From Purshia tridentata (taxonomy: Eukaryota > Streptophyta > Magnoliopsida > Rosales > Rosaceae), in NCBI GenBank assembly GCA_003254885.1, contig QANT01001577.1:44238-108237 (forward strand): a stretch of 64,000 bases of DNA, read 5' to 3'. Shown one piece after another: positions 54,883 to 64,000 of the stretch (position 1 is the first letter of the stretch; each line of letters opens with the position of its first letter). A model generated the notes under the pieces. It saw nothing but the letters and a program-made list of their open reading frames with translations. It had not been told where the DNA came from and ran no database searches. The translations under genes were made by a program, and so were the position numbers.

Positions 54883-56135
54883 AGTGGCTTACCCAAAACC
54901 AGAGTCTTGTTCTCTTTGGACACTCTGGAGTTCTTCAGCCTGTCAACAAATAGTTCACAGAAATTATGAAAAGCTTGTTTATATCATCGTTGAACTAGCT
55001 TCTGCATCAATATTTAATTCCCTTGGCATTATATGTGAAACCAAACTTACAGTAACTTCACTAATAGTTCATCATGGCCTTCAGGGCCCTGCGGAGGGTT
55101 AAAGAAACTGAAGAGGCTATGACCATTTTTGGTTCTTGTAATGATTTTGGTTCTTTAATTGGTCCCTCTCCTGGCTTCTTGTTCAGGAGCTTCTGAGTCA
55201 AGCTTTTCCCAGGATTCTATGCAATCTCCATCCTACATGGTACTCCAACATAAGAAGTGATAGAGAAAAACAACATAAATTAGAATTACCCAATTGCCTA
55301 CACCAGTATACATTTAGGCTCATTGTCACCAATAAATATGGTATGTTTTCAAAGAAGAACCTTTGGGGTTGCCTATTCTGCACCAGTTGATATATACTTC
55401 TTATACATGAGAGCCCCTTCATCATCCTCTATCATGTATTCCAGAAACAGCAAATCATACATCAAAAAATGAACATAGATAGAATGGCTTATAAAATCCC
55501 CATACCTCCTCAGCTATTGCTAGATCAGTCTTCATTGCAGTAAGCCAAAAATCAGGCACCCCTTCCTCTACATTGCAAGACATAATCCAACATCATTCTC
55601 CAAGTGTATAGACTGAGAGTCATTAAAGATTTCACCTTTGAGAGACAATATTAACCATGTATGGTATACCAGATATATATGAGATGAGGAATGTTAGTGG
55701 TATACATGGTATAGATTGACATATGGAGCCATTAATAATCTCAAACATTTAAGCTTATTTGTGGGATGAGGCGAATGAGCCTATTTCATTTAGTTTTTCA
55801 ACAATCTAAACCGTCTATTTTTTAGGCTTTTATTCATATATTATTTTTGTAAAAAATTAACTATTTCGTAAATTATTCTAATTTTGATCAAACAAATACA
55901 CGATTTTATAAAAAATATTTAATTCGTCTATTTATTTAATTAAAATTAGATAACTTATTAGTTTTTTATTTATTTAATTTTTTACAATGAATATAAATTT
56001 AGAAAATATACTAATTAAATTGTTAAAATAATATATATAATAGGCCCCATATGCAATTAACTGTCACATTAACTAGAAAGGCCTTGAAAATGAACAGCAC
56101 ATTGATTCCAATTCAGAATTATATAAATGTTTTTC
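54883..56135 (-). pseudogene. NAP1 pseudogene fragment (exons 6-9 region)
   Basis: Clear similarity on the minus strand to the nearby NAP1 gene from about 60200 to 61180. It includes TGGAGTTCTTCAGCCTGTCA (exon 9), GGAGGGTTAAAGAA (exon 8), AGCTTTTCCCAGGAT, TAGAATTACCCAATTGCCT at the exon 7/8 intron border, GAGAGCCCCTTCATCA (exon 7), and GTAAGCCAAAA with TCAGGCACCCC (exon 6). Introns are kept, so it arose by DNA duplication, not from mRNA. Part of exon 7 is deleted and the frame is broken. An AT-rich insertion (about 55650-56035) separates the last piece, which matches around 61090-61180. Confidence 0.88.
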
Positions 56136-56837
56136 AAACATAAAGTTTATAAAAAGAAAATCACAAAGTTGAGAACTCATTTACTTTCAATCTACTTTTT
56201 AGGCAGTCTGATTTGCTGCAAATCAAGGAACTTGTTAATTAGAGAGAAAGCTAGCAGTAACCAACTTAACAAACTCATCCACACTTGAACTTTAAAGTCG
56301 GCAGCAAAAAAAGAGTTGATCTTGAAGATCCAGTTGATCTGAGCCATTGCCTATGTCAAAAAATTGAGTCTGTGGAGCCTTTTGAAGGAGAACCAAGGCA
56401 TATGGCCCACATGGCAGTTTGCACCACCAACACCAACCACTCCCGCCGTTACCTTCTTCCTCCTCCACACCGAACAAAAAAAGTACATTCTACACCGGAT
56501 TTTTTCCCTTTCATACATAATAAACGACAATGTGTGATGTGCTTTCTTTTTAAGACCACTATGTATGTATCATGCGCACCCCCGGCGCACGTTAGTTCCC
56601 ACCTGTAAATTGTAATCCTCGCCGGTCAATTACCTCTACCTACTTTTTATTACTAAGTCGCCGACCCGCCTCACCCCCCAAAAACCCAAACTTTCTTTAC
56701 ACTCTTCCCCAACCCCAACTTCTCAGATCGGTCGGATTCTACGCACCTGTGCGCACTTTAGCACCGAATCCAAAAAGCACCGGTCTCTACCTTACTCTCT
56801 CTCTCAGATCGGCGCACGATAGCAGTGAGGAGGAGCG

Positions 56838-57974
56838 ATGGAAGAGGACGATGAGATCCAGTCTCCGGCGTCGGCGGGAAGTCCCGGATCTCCGGCGTCG
56901 CCGAGGCCAAACGGTCGGATAACGGTGACGGTGGCGGTGGCGCCATCTCAGCAGGCAACAGCGACAGTAACAACGCCGGCGCCAGAGTCCCAGAAGATGC
57001 TAACCCTAGCTCTCCCGTCGCAGGTTCAGAAGAGCAGCGGTGGCGGAAGAGAGGACTGCTGGAGCGAAGGCGCGACGGCGGTGCTGATCGAGGCGTGGGG
57101 GGAGAGGTACCTGGAGCTGAGCAGAGGTAACCTGAAGCAGAAGCACTGGAAGGAAGTGGCGGACATTGTGAGCAGCCGAGAGGACTACACCAAGAATCCC
57201 AAGACGGACATTCAGTGCAAGAACAGGATCGATACTGTCAAGAAGAAGTATAAGTCGGAGAAATCGAAGATTGCCGCCGGCGGAGGACCCAGTAAGTGGG
57301 CTTTTTATGATAGGCTCGATCAGTTGATAGGCCCCGCCGCTGCCAAGGTTCCTCCTTCTGGCTCCGCCGCCGCCGCTACTGCTCAAAAGCTCCCGCTGGG
57401 AATGCCCGTCGTCGGGGTTCGCGGAGCAAGTAGTCAATTTCTTAGGCAGCGGGACCCCAAGCATCAGCAGCAGCAGGTGCAAAAGATTAAGATTAGACGG
57501 CAGGGTCCGGTGGACTCGGACTCGGACTCGGACTCGTCCCGGGAGGCCTCACCCGCTTCCACGGATAGTCTTCCGGTTGTGGAGGTTTTTGAGCAGAAGA
57601 AGCGGAGGAGGACGGGGCGGGAGGCGAATGCGAGTGGCATGGTGAGAGGAGGAGGAGGAGGAGGAGATGATGGTGGGGCTAGAGAGAAGGGAGGGTGGGG
57701 GAGTTCGGTCAGGGAATTGACGAGGGCTATATTGAAGTTCGGGGAGACGTATGAGCATGCCGAGAGTGCCAAGTTGCAGCAGGTGGTGGAGATGGAGAAG
57801 CAGAGGATGAAGTTTGCCAAGGAGTTGGAGTTGCAGAGAATGCAATTTTTTGTGAAGACCCAGGTGGAGATTTCGCAGCTCAAGCTTGGTGGGAGGAGGA
57901 GGAGTGGGGCTGGGAATGCTAGCAATCACCATAGCAACAACAACAATAACAATAATAGTGATTGTAGCAACTAA
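56838..57974 (+). CDS. Trihelix transcription factor, SIP1/ASIL-like
   Basis: Single-exon gene of 378 residues. A Ser/Pro/Thr-rich leader precedes the MYB/SANT-like trihelix domain at about residues 73-155 (DCWSEGATAVLIEAWGERYLEL, IQCKNRIDTVKKKYK, WAFYDRLDQLIG), with the tryptophans expected of the fold. A basic patch (KKRRRTGRE) may be the nuclear signal. Near the end, the conserved helix of the SIP1 clade (VRELTRAILKFGETYEHAE, then a coiled coil rich in Met, Gln and Lys) suggests dimerisation. The tail is Asn-rich. ASIL1/2 of this clade repress seed maturation genes in seedlings; whether this one does is not known. It is convergent with NAP1. Its ends are duplicated around the release-factor gene to the left. 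Confidence 0.92.
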   Translation: MEEDDEIQSPASAGSPGSPASPRPNGRITVTVAVAPSQQATATVTTPAPESQKMLTLALPSQVQKSSGGGREDCWSEGATAVLIEAWGERYLELSRGNLKQKHWKEVADIVSSREDYTKNPKTDIQCKNRIDTVKKKYKSEKSKIAAGGGPSKWAFYDRLDQLIGPAAAKVPPSGSAAAATAQKLPLGMPVVGVRGASSQFLRQRDPKHQQQQVQKIKIRRQGPVDSDSDSDSSREASPASTDSLPVVEVFEQKKRRRTGREANASGMVRGGGGGGDDGGAREKGGWGSSVRELTRAILKFGETYEHAESAKLQQVVEMEKQRMKFAKELELQRMQFFVKTQVEISQLKLGGRRRSGAGNASNHHSNNNNNNNSDCSN

Positions 57975-59273
57975 GAAGAAGAAGAGTAAACTCAGCAAAA
58001 CCCATGTTGGCAAATTTGTATTTCTAAGTGGTAGATTGTTAGATTTGAGTGCATCTGTTAAGTTGTGTGAAATGTTAGGAAAACAGAAAGTAGTAGTCAC
58101 TAAGTAAATGCATGCTTCATTAGGATTTAGAGTTGATTCTTGTTGTCAAGTGAAGTGAAGTGAGTCTTCCTGACTTTCTGTTGTGAATGTTGTTGTTTTA
58201 GATTATGAAATGAAAATAATTAAGCAGCAGCCTTGGCAAAAGGAAGCATTGTGCTTGTGCAGTTACTTCTTTCTCCCAATGTTATATATCTTCATGCATT
58301 CTTCTGGCAGCATATCAAATAATGTCAAGTCAATCCAATAATGCAATAGCAGTTTAAAGAGACAAATGAATGAATGAACTATGCATGCTCTTCAGTTCAG
58401 TGGAAGATCATATAACTCCTTCAATGCTAAAAGATACATCTGCAAGAGGGGCCATAATATTGGTTGATTTTCTGCTATAAGAAATCAATGTATGATCTTT
58501 GTCATAGCAAACAATTTGAACCCACTTCAATGGATCAAGGGCGCTGGAAATGTGGTGTTGATTAATGGGACAATGGGTATCATAGATACATCAATTGATG
58601 GTTTTGATATTAGGCATGTGCTCAAAGTCTAAGGATGCAAGAGTCGTGCGTGTGGGGGTGGATTAATGAGTTTTCTAGTGTTGGTGATGAAGGAATAGCC
58701 AAAGGCCTTAGTCCCAAACTAAGGAGAGTAATATAACCAAGTGGTACTCGTCGGGCATTTCTAATAGGAATCTTATTTTTACTTCTAATTATAAAATAAA
58801 TGCGATTTGTTCTCTTCTTTTGTAAATCTCTTTTAGACAGCATGCAAGGGGGTCTGAACTGTTCTACGCTATTGGTGTATGAGAGACTCGACTCACAGCG
58901 CAACCCACATACACCAACGACTCACGGCGCAATCTACTTGCCAATTGGTAATTCCAAAATAAAGGATTCTGTATTTAACCAAAAATTAAATAAATAGAGC
59001 CCAGTGCAACGTGACAGGATAGTAAAAACATGTTGCATATACTATAATATATTTAATAAACAAACAATTAAGGAGAAAAATATCAATTTTTAGGGTTTCA
59101 TAGGACATAGGAAAGCACTTGCCAACCCAATAAACCCAAAACATCCCAGAAGCAATAAACACAATGCATCGGGTTGTAATGATTTTGCCCAATATCACCA
59201 AGGTTGAATATCAAACGCTCAACTCTCAAGAAGCAGGACGCCACATATGGAAGCCCGTCTATGCAGATTGTCA
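57975..59273. other. Intergenic between trihelix and NAP1
   Basis: The trihelix 3' UTR (duplicated at 54160-54620), an invertase fragment (58530-58735), and then about 540 bases with no gene I recognise before the NAP1 stop codon. Confidence 0.5.
58530..58735 (+). pseudogene. Invertase pseudogene fragment
   Basis: Translating piecewise gives INGTMGIIDTSIDGFDIRHV then LKV and a stop, which matches the invertase region with [16 protein letters not shown]. After a deletion and frame change, WGWINEFSSVGDEG (from 58653) matches [14 protein letters not shown] of the intact gene. The intervening part of the protein ([14 protein letters not shown] to FFDSAKN) is missing. It has the same orientation as the intact invertase about 10 kb to the left. 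It is broken and should not be expressed as an enzyme. Confidence 0.82.
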
Positions 59274-62200
59274 CTACTGTTGCTTGCACTCTGGAGGGCG
59301 CTCACCTTGCTGACCTTCCGCAGCTTGTGCCCTACCACTTTTCTGCAGTTAACAAGTCAATTCAGATATAACTCATTAACCCTGTATGAGACTTGTTGAC
59401 ATTTTTTGTAATTCAAACTAGTAAAATAACATAGCACTGCTAAATCATCTCACCTTAGGTCCAGCAGATGGCTGCAAAAGCAATAAAAAAGATGGAAAAA
59501 GTATATATTAGCATGCTTGGCAACTAAATTAATACAACATTTCAACATCATAACAAATGGCTACAGCTTAGATACCTTTTTCCTGCCCTTATCTTCCTCT
59601 TCCCCATCATCGTCATCATCATCCTCGTCATCCTCGTCATCCTCCTCTTCCTCGTCATCTTCGTCCTCATTCTCATCAACATCATCATCATCATCTTCTA
59701 AATCTTCAAACTCATCCCCTTCAACAGCCTCTCCAGTGAACCATGATATCGCATGAGGAATGATTTTGTCTCGAATTGTTGATCTACACATGAAACCAGC
59801 AACATGTCATTGGAATAATAATAAATAGAGATGACATCCCGCTGCCCATGCATAATCAACTATGAGCACTCAGACATCTCAATAAAATGTCAAAATTAAT
59901 TGGGTTACACTTCATGTTATGTGATCCTGCTTCAAGCATTCTTAAAAAACTGAAAATTTTTATCTCTATATATGTTTGTTACAGTTCCAGCTCTTTCCAA
60001 ATGCATTTTCAATTTATGAGACTCATCCCAACAAAACTTATCAGACTTCACCAAATTTAAAATATACCCAGTCCATAATACAAAATTATTGTTTCATCAG
60101 AAAAGGTCACAGAATTATTAATATACCAAACGTCATAATCAAAACGTCATGTACTACACTGTATGCATTAGACAATCAAAGAAAAAAAAATGTTCAACTT
60201 ACCCAATGTCATAATCCTGCTCCATCTGACCTTGGAGTTCTTCAGCCTGTCATCATATACATCAAGGGGATTAAGGAAACTTACTTATATCATCATTAAA
60301 CAAGTTCATAGTCTTGGTATCATGAATGACGCGAAACTTACAGTATCTTCATCGATATCATCATCATCCTCAGGGACCTGAGGAGGGTTAAAGAAGTTGA
60401 AGAAGCTATCACAATTTTCAGTTTTGGTCATGGGTTTGGCATTCTTCAATCCCTTTCTTGGCTTCTTCTTCAGAAGCTTCTGTGTCAAGCTTTTCCCAGG
60501 ATACCATTCGATCTCCGTCCTACAAGGTAACCCAATTTAAGAAGAAAAGAAAAGGAGGGGAAAGAAAAATCGGTACAACAACAGAAATTAGAATTACCCA
60601 ATTGCCTTCTCCAATATAGGCTCATTGTCATCAATCATGTGATATGTTTTTGTCAGGACAGAGTTTTTAAAATAAGGATTGGGATCAAAGAAGAACTCCA
60701 GCTTAAATCCTTTCGGAGTGTCTATCCTACACCACTTGATATCTTTGAGATACTTGAGAGCCCCTTCATCACGCTCAGTGATCTATTCCACGAAACAGCT
60801 TTTATCATATTTCCACAATCAATTCAAAAAAGGAGCACAGAAAATAGCTTATAAAATTCCCCCACCTCCGTAGCAAGTACTTCATTAGTCTTCATTGCGG
60901 TAAGCCAAAAGTCAGGCACCCCTTTCTCTGCATGACAAGCCATAATCCAACATCAGATTCAAATGTAGCATGAGTCATTAAAGATTTGACTTTTGAGAGA
61001 TACCTTCGGTGGCTTTATCTCCTTCTTGGTCCATTTCAGCTTCATTTTTCACTCCTTCAACTTCAGTTATACCATTAACAATCTCATATCTCTGCAATCA
61101 ACCGTCACATTAACCAGAAAGGCATATACGTCATCCTTGCATATCAACCGCACATTAAACCCAATTCAGAAACACCAATTTAGGGTAAATTTAAACACGA
61201 GGATCTCTGGACTATATGATGCCATGCAATATGAAGATGTAATCACAATGAAATAAGAACTAATCACCTGTCGAAATCCTACATACCTTTGTGTAGAGAG
61301 GTTCATAAAGCTTCTGGTATTTTGCTTCCAACGCAGCTCTTTCCTCGAAAAATTTTGTTTCCAGCTCATCATGCTGACCCTGCAGAATATGAATGTGTAT
61401 GAACACTCTTAAGCTCTGTGATTGAGCACAAAAATACTACTACCAGCGACCCCTGGTCTGTTCTCAAAGGAACTATATGAACTTTAACTGAAACTTAGGA
61501 TATATTATCCATAGGATCAGGATTAGGTACAAAAAGTTAGGAATATTACTTATGGAAGATAAATTTTGAAAGCAGACTAACCTGTATCTCTCTCAAAACC
61601 TCAACACGCTTCCTGACCTTGGGTGGCAAAGTTTCCAATATATCGGAATGCTGTCCAGCCAAGCTCTGAAGCTTATTCTGCAAAAACCACCAAAAAAAGG
61701 GAAAAAAGGTTTACTTTGAAAGCTCGATCTTTCGGCTATAATTGCCCGGGAGTTAAATTCAATTCCTTTCTAATAAAATTCCCAAAAAATTTAAATTACC
61801 ATATAAACATACTGTAAGCTCCTATACAAACTTGTTTTTCTTTCCAATACCACACTGGAACTTAATCATATGATGATCATAATCAAAACTACCAAAAACA
61901 GAACCACCTCCAGTTCTTGCTACTGAAAAGTAAAAGTTAGGATAAGAAACTTGCCTTGAGAGCATTAACAAGACCTGCACGATCCTCCGCACTAAGAGCT
62001 ATAAACAAAACAAGCAAAGAGTTCAAATTCGAGTTACTTTCAAAGGCCAAATATTTTGAAAATAAATCAAATTCAAAGCAAACCTCCATGTACCACTAAG
62101 TAAGTAAAGATTCGAATAGCAGCAGGCAATGAAGTAAGATTATAAAACCAAATTAAGCATTAGGGATTTTGCTTCGCCTAATAAATTCAAATTAGCGTGA

Positions 62201-62279
62201 GTTAGATATTACCGGCAGCGGCGGCCGGGAGGGAGGAGCCGAGGTCGGAGATGTCGAAGTTATTCTTGTTGCCACTCAT
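59274..62279 (-). CDS. NAP1: Nucleosome assembly protein 1 (NAP1)
   Basis: Histone H2A-H2B chaperone that shuttles between cytosol and nucleus. Twelve exons on the minus strand: 62213-62279, 61955-61998, 61582-61677, 61287-61379, 61004-61091, 60866-60927, 60598-60782, 60342-60519, 60203-60246, 59576-59783, 59454-59471, 59274-59342; 383 residues. The core has [27 protein letters not shown], the long dimerisation helix, [13 protein letters not shown] and [15 protein letters not shown]. An acidic tail ([17 protein letters not shown]) is typical. The end CKQQ is a farnesylation motif known for plant NAP1. Exon 11 is only 18 bases. Intron 2 has a GC donor (GCAAGT) and is otherwise ideal. A decayed copy lies at 54883-56135. 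A foldback element sits about 300 bases upstream of the start. Confidence 0.96.
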
Positions 62280-62351
62280 TTTTTGAAGGCTGTTTGGAAG
62301 CCGAGAAAATACAAAACCCTGGAGAGAAAAAGAAGAGGGAGGGAAAGTGGA

Positions 62352-62576
62352 GAAGAGGAGGGAGACTGAGGGGCGAGTGGGTGATTGCTTTTGTCTCTCT
62401 CTTTCCCTCGCGCGGCTAAACCTAAAGAAGCTTTCGGGTTTTTATATTGCGAGCGTGGTGCGAGTTGTACGCGCGGGTGGGGGAGCGTGGAAAACACAGA
62501 CCAATTGGGGAAAGAGAAAGTTGGGGGTGCCAGTTGGACCGTTAAAAAACCACCTGACAAGTGACAACTATGTAGT
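62352..62576. repeat. NAP1 upstream segment, first copy
   Basis: Identical over its length to 63678-63902 (offset 1326). The two copies diverge exactly where the foldback element begins. Confidence 0.95.
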
Positions 62577-63223
62577 GGAGAGAGTCTTGGGTGGGGCTGG
62601 AATGCCACTCACCTAATGAGACTCCCACTTAAATTTTGACATCTGTCAATTTTTAAATCTAGTTGGACAAGACCCCCAGCCTTCTCCCTTCCTCTTGCCA
62701 TATTTTCAGTCAACTCCTCCGACACCAACACCGGCCCAATTTCCGGCCAGCCCCCACACTCCCCTCTCCCTTTCTTCTCCCTTTCTTCTCCCTTTCTTCT
62801 CCCTTTTCTCTATTTTTCTTCTCCCTTTCTTCTCCCTTTTCTCTATTTTTCTTCTCCTCTCCTTTTCTATCTTTTCTTTTGAAGTGAAACCCAGATGCTT
62901 CAGGCCTCTCCATGGTGAAAAAATATTGAGACTCAGTGGAGGAAACACTGCAAAGATGAAATTTTTGGGTTTGGAGTGGTAGATCGGCAAGATAGAAAAG
63001 GAGAGTAGAAGAAAAACAGAGAGAGAGGGAGGAGAAAGGGAGAGGGGAGTGTGGTGGCTGGCCGGAAATTGGGAAGGCTGAGAGGTGGTGTTGATGTCGG
63101 AGGAGAGGAAGGGAGAAGGCTGAGGGGTCTTGTCCAACTAAATTTAAAAATTGACAGATGTCAAAATTTAAGTGGGAGTCTCATTAGGTGAGTGGCATTC
63201 CAGCCCCACCCAAGACTCTCTCC
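62577..63223. mobile_element. Foldback (MITE-like) DNA element, 647 bp
   Basis: The ends are exact inverted repeats starting GGAGAGAGTCTTGGG on the left and ending with its complement on the right. The inverted match continues for about 100 bases almost without change and then imperfectly to roughly 190-200 bases per arm. The centre is CT-rich with a short tandem CTTCTCCCTTT unit. Flanks TATGTAGT (62569-62576) and TCTGTAGT (63224-63231) look like an 8-base target duplication with one mismatch. A 9-base version sharing one C is possible, which would suit a Mutator-like (MULE) origin better. There is no transposase, so it is non-autonomous. The empty site at 63895-63910 supports insertion. Confidence 0.9.
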
Positions 63224-63225
63224 TC

Positions 63226-63329
63226 TGTAGTGTGTACTAAAACATGAACTTCTCCTCTGCCAGTTGTGATTTCACCAGTTAAGGGGAGACAACGCTTTAA
63301 CCTGAAGTTACAATGGTGGGGAGCTTCAT
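63226..63329. repeat. Right flank of the foldback, first copy
   Basis: Identical to 63897-64000 at the window end (offset 671). Together with the left-flank copy it shows the locus twice, once with and once without the element. Confidence 0.95.
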
Positions 63330-63677
63330 TCCAAATGCTCTAAATTCGCAATTTACAATAGGGTATTTATATGGTAATTTTCTTTTATTAAACGCTCAAT
63401 AATTGTTTAAATTTCGATTAAAATCTCGAAATCATATAAAGTGACTGTTAAAATATCAATTATCTATCTGCAATAAAAATAATACCCGCAATAATTATCT
63501 ATCTACCTGTCAATTAAAATATCAAATCATAATAGTTATTCTTTATACTTGAAATCATATAAAATAATAGTGATCTTTTTCATAATGACCGTTATTCATT
63601 TTATTTAAAATATTATCTTATTCTCTAAAAAGTATGTTTTTGGCGGGTATGTATAACGTTCTTTTCATAATAAATAN

Positions 63678-64000
63678 GAAGAGGAGGGAGACTGAGGGGC
63701 GAGTGGGTGATTGCTTTTGTCTCTCTCTTTCCCTCGCGCGGCTAAACCTAAAGAAGCTTTCGGGTTTTTATATTGCGAGCGTGGTGCGAGTTGTACGCGC
63801 GGGTGGGGGAGCGTGGAAAACACAGACCAATTGGGGAAAGAGAAAGTTGGGGGTGCCAGTTGGACCGTTAAAAAACCACCTGACAAGTGACAACTATGTA
63901 GTGTGTACTAAAACATGAACTTCTCCTCTGCCAGTTGTGATTTCACCAGTTAAGGGGAGACAACGCTTTAACCTGAAGTTACAATGGTGGGGAGCTTCAT
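63678..64000. repeat. Second copy of the NAP1 upstream locus, without the element
   Basis: Starts directly after N 63677. It matches 62352-62576 and then runs straight into the sequence found at 63226-63329, without the 647-bp insertion. It is either a second haplotype joined in the assembly or a true duplicate. Confidence 0.92.

Larger units (their letters stand above)
54036..56837. other. Degraded duplicate of the trihelix tail and NAP1
   Basis: No intact gene. It contains the trihelix-tail copy and the NAP1 pseudogene given separately. At about 55650-56035 an AT-rich insertion splits the NAP1-related sequence. From about 56140 to 56670 I see nothing recognisable. The trihelix promoter and leader follow. 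Confidence 0.6.
62280..64000. other. NAP1 upstream region with insertion and duplicated locus
   Basis: NAP1 leader and promoter, the foldback element, about 350 bases of AT-rich DNA (63330-63676), one N at 63677, and a second copy of the promoter without the element. No protein gene; the K/E/R-rich frames in the foldback are by-products of its CT-rich arms. Confidence 0.7.

Noticed and set aside
62663-63137. Open frames rich in Ser/Phe/Leu or Lys/Glu/Arg
   Set aside because: They are translations of the CT/GA-rich arms of the foldback element, with the same pattern on both strands.

Overview
This is nuclear DNA from a flowering plant, most likely a eudicot. The genes are split by short AT-rich GT-AG introns, intergenic DNA is AT-rich with many microsatellites, and every recognisable protein is a plant type (group I WRKY, SnRK1 kinase, OSCA channel, cell-wall invertase, AP2/ERF, trihelix, plastid MinE). 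The protein sequences look rosid-like to me, but the genus cannot be fixed from the window alone. There is no bacterial, organellar or viral block.

Layout, left to right. A plastid MinE division factor (409-1806 +, with an in-frame TAG before the conserved tail) is followed by a seven-exon plastid-targeted DUF3598 protein (2911-5320 +). Next come a group I WRKY factor (7920-11129 +), a CDK-like IBS1-type kinase with a myristoylation start (13060-16659 +) and, convergent to it, an EDR2-like DUF1336 protein (18593-21777 -). After about 5 kb without genes there is a small TMEM230-type membrane protein (27065-27859 +) and the SnRK1 catalytic subunit (30424-34102 +), convergent with a single-exon AP2/ERF factor (35315-36607 -). 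An OSCA/CSC1 channel (40117-44805 -) is divergent from a cell-wall invertase (47740-51518 +).

The right quarter is the most structured part. A tandem duplication of a trihelix / NAP1 gene pair can be read. The intact pair is the trihelix gene (56838-57974 +) and NAP1 (59274-62279 -). An older copy to its left keeps the trihelix promoter-proximal sequence (about 52965-53100), the trihelix tail with 3' UTR (about 54160-54620) and a decayed NAP1 fragment (about 54883-56135). In that copy the trihelix body is missing, and an intronless organellar release-factor-like gene (53250-54035 +) stands in its place. A broken invertase fragment lies at about 58530-58735.

Upstream of NAP1 there is a 647-bp foldback transposable element (62577-63223). 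After a single N at 63677 the same locus appears again without the element. The window end is therefore probably two haplotypes joined in the assembly, which gives a natural empty-site control.

The genes form no operon or dedicated pathway. SnRK1 (energy sensing) and the invertase (sucrose cleavage) both concern sugar status, but nothing in the sequence links them beyond proximity. I found no new defence or mobile system. The main novelties are the shell-captured release-factor locus, the MinE nonsense codon, the foldback insertion with its empty site, and two non-canonical GC-AG introns.
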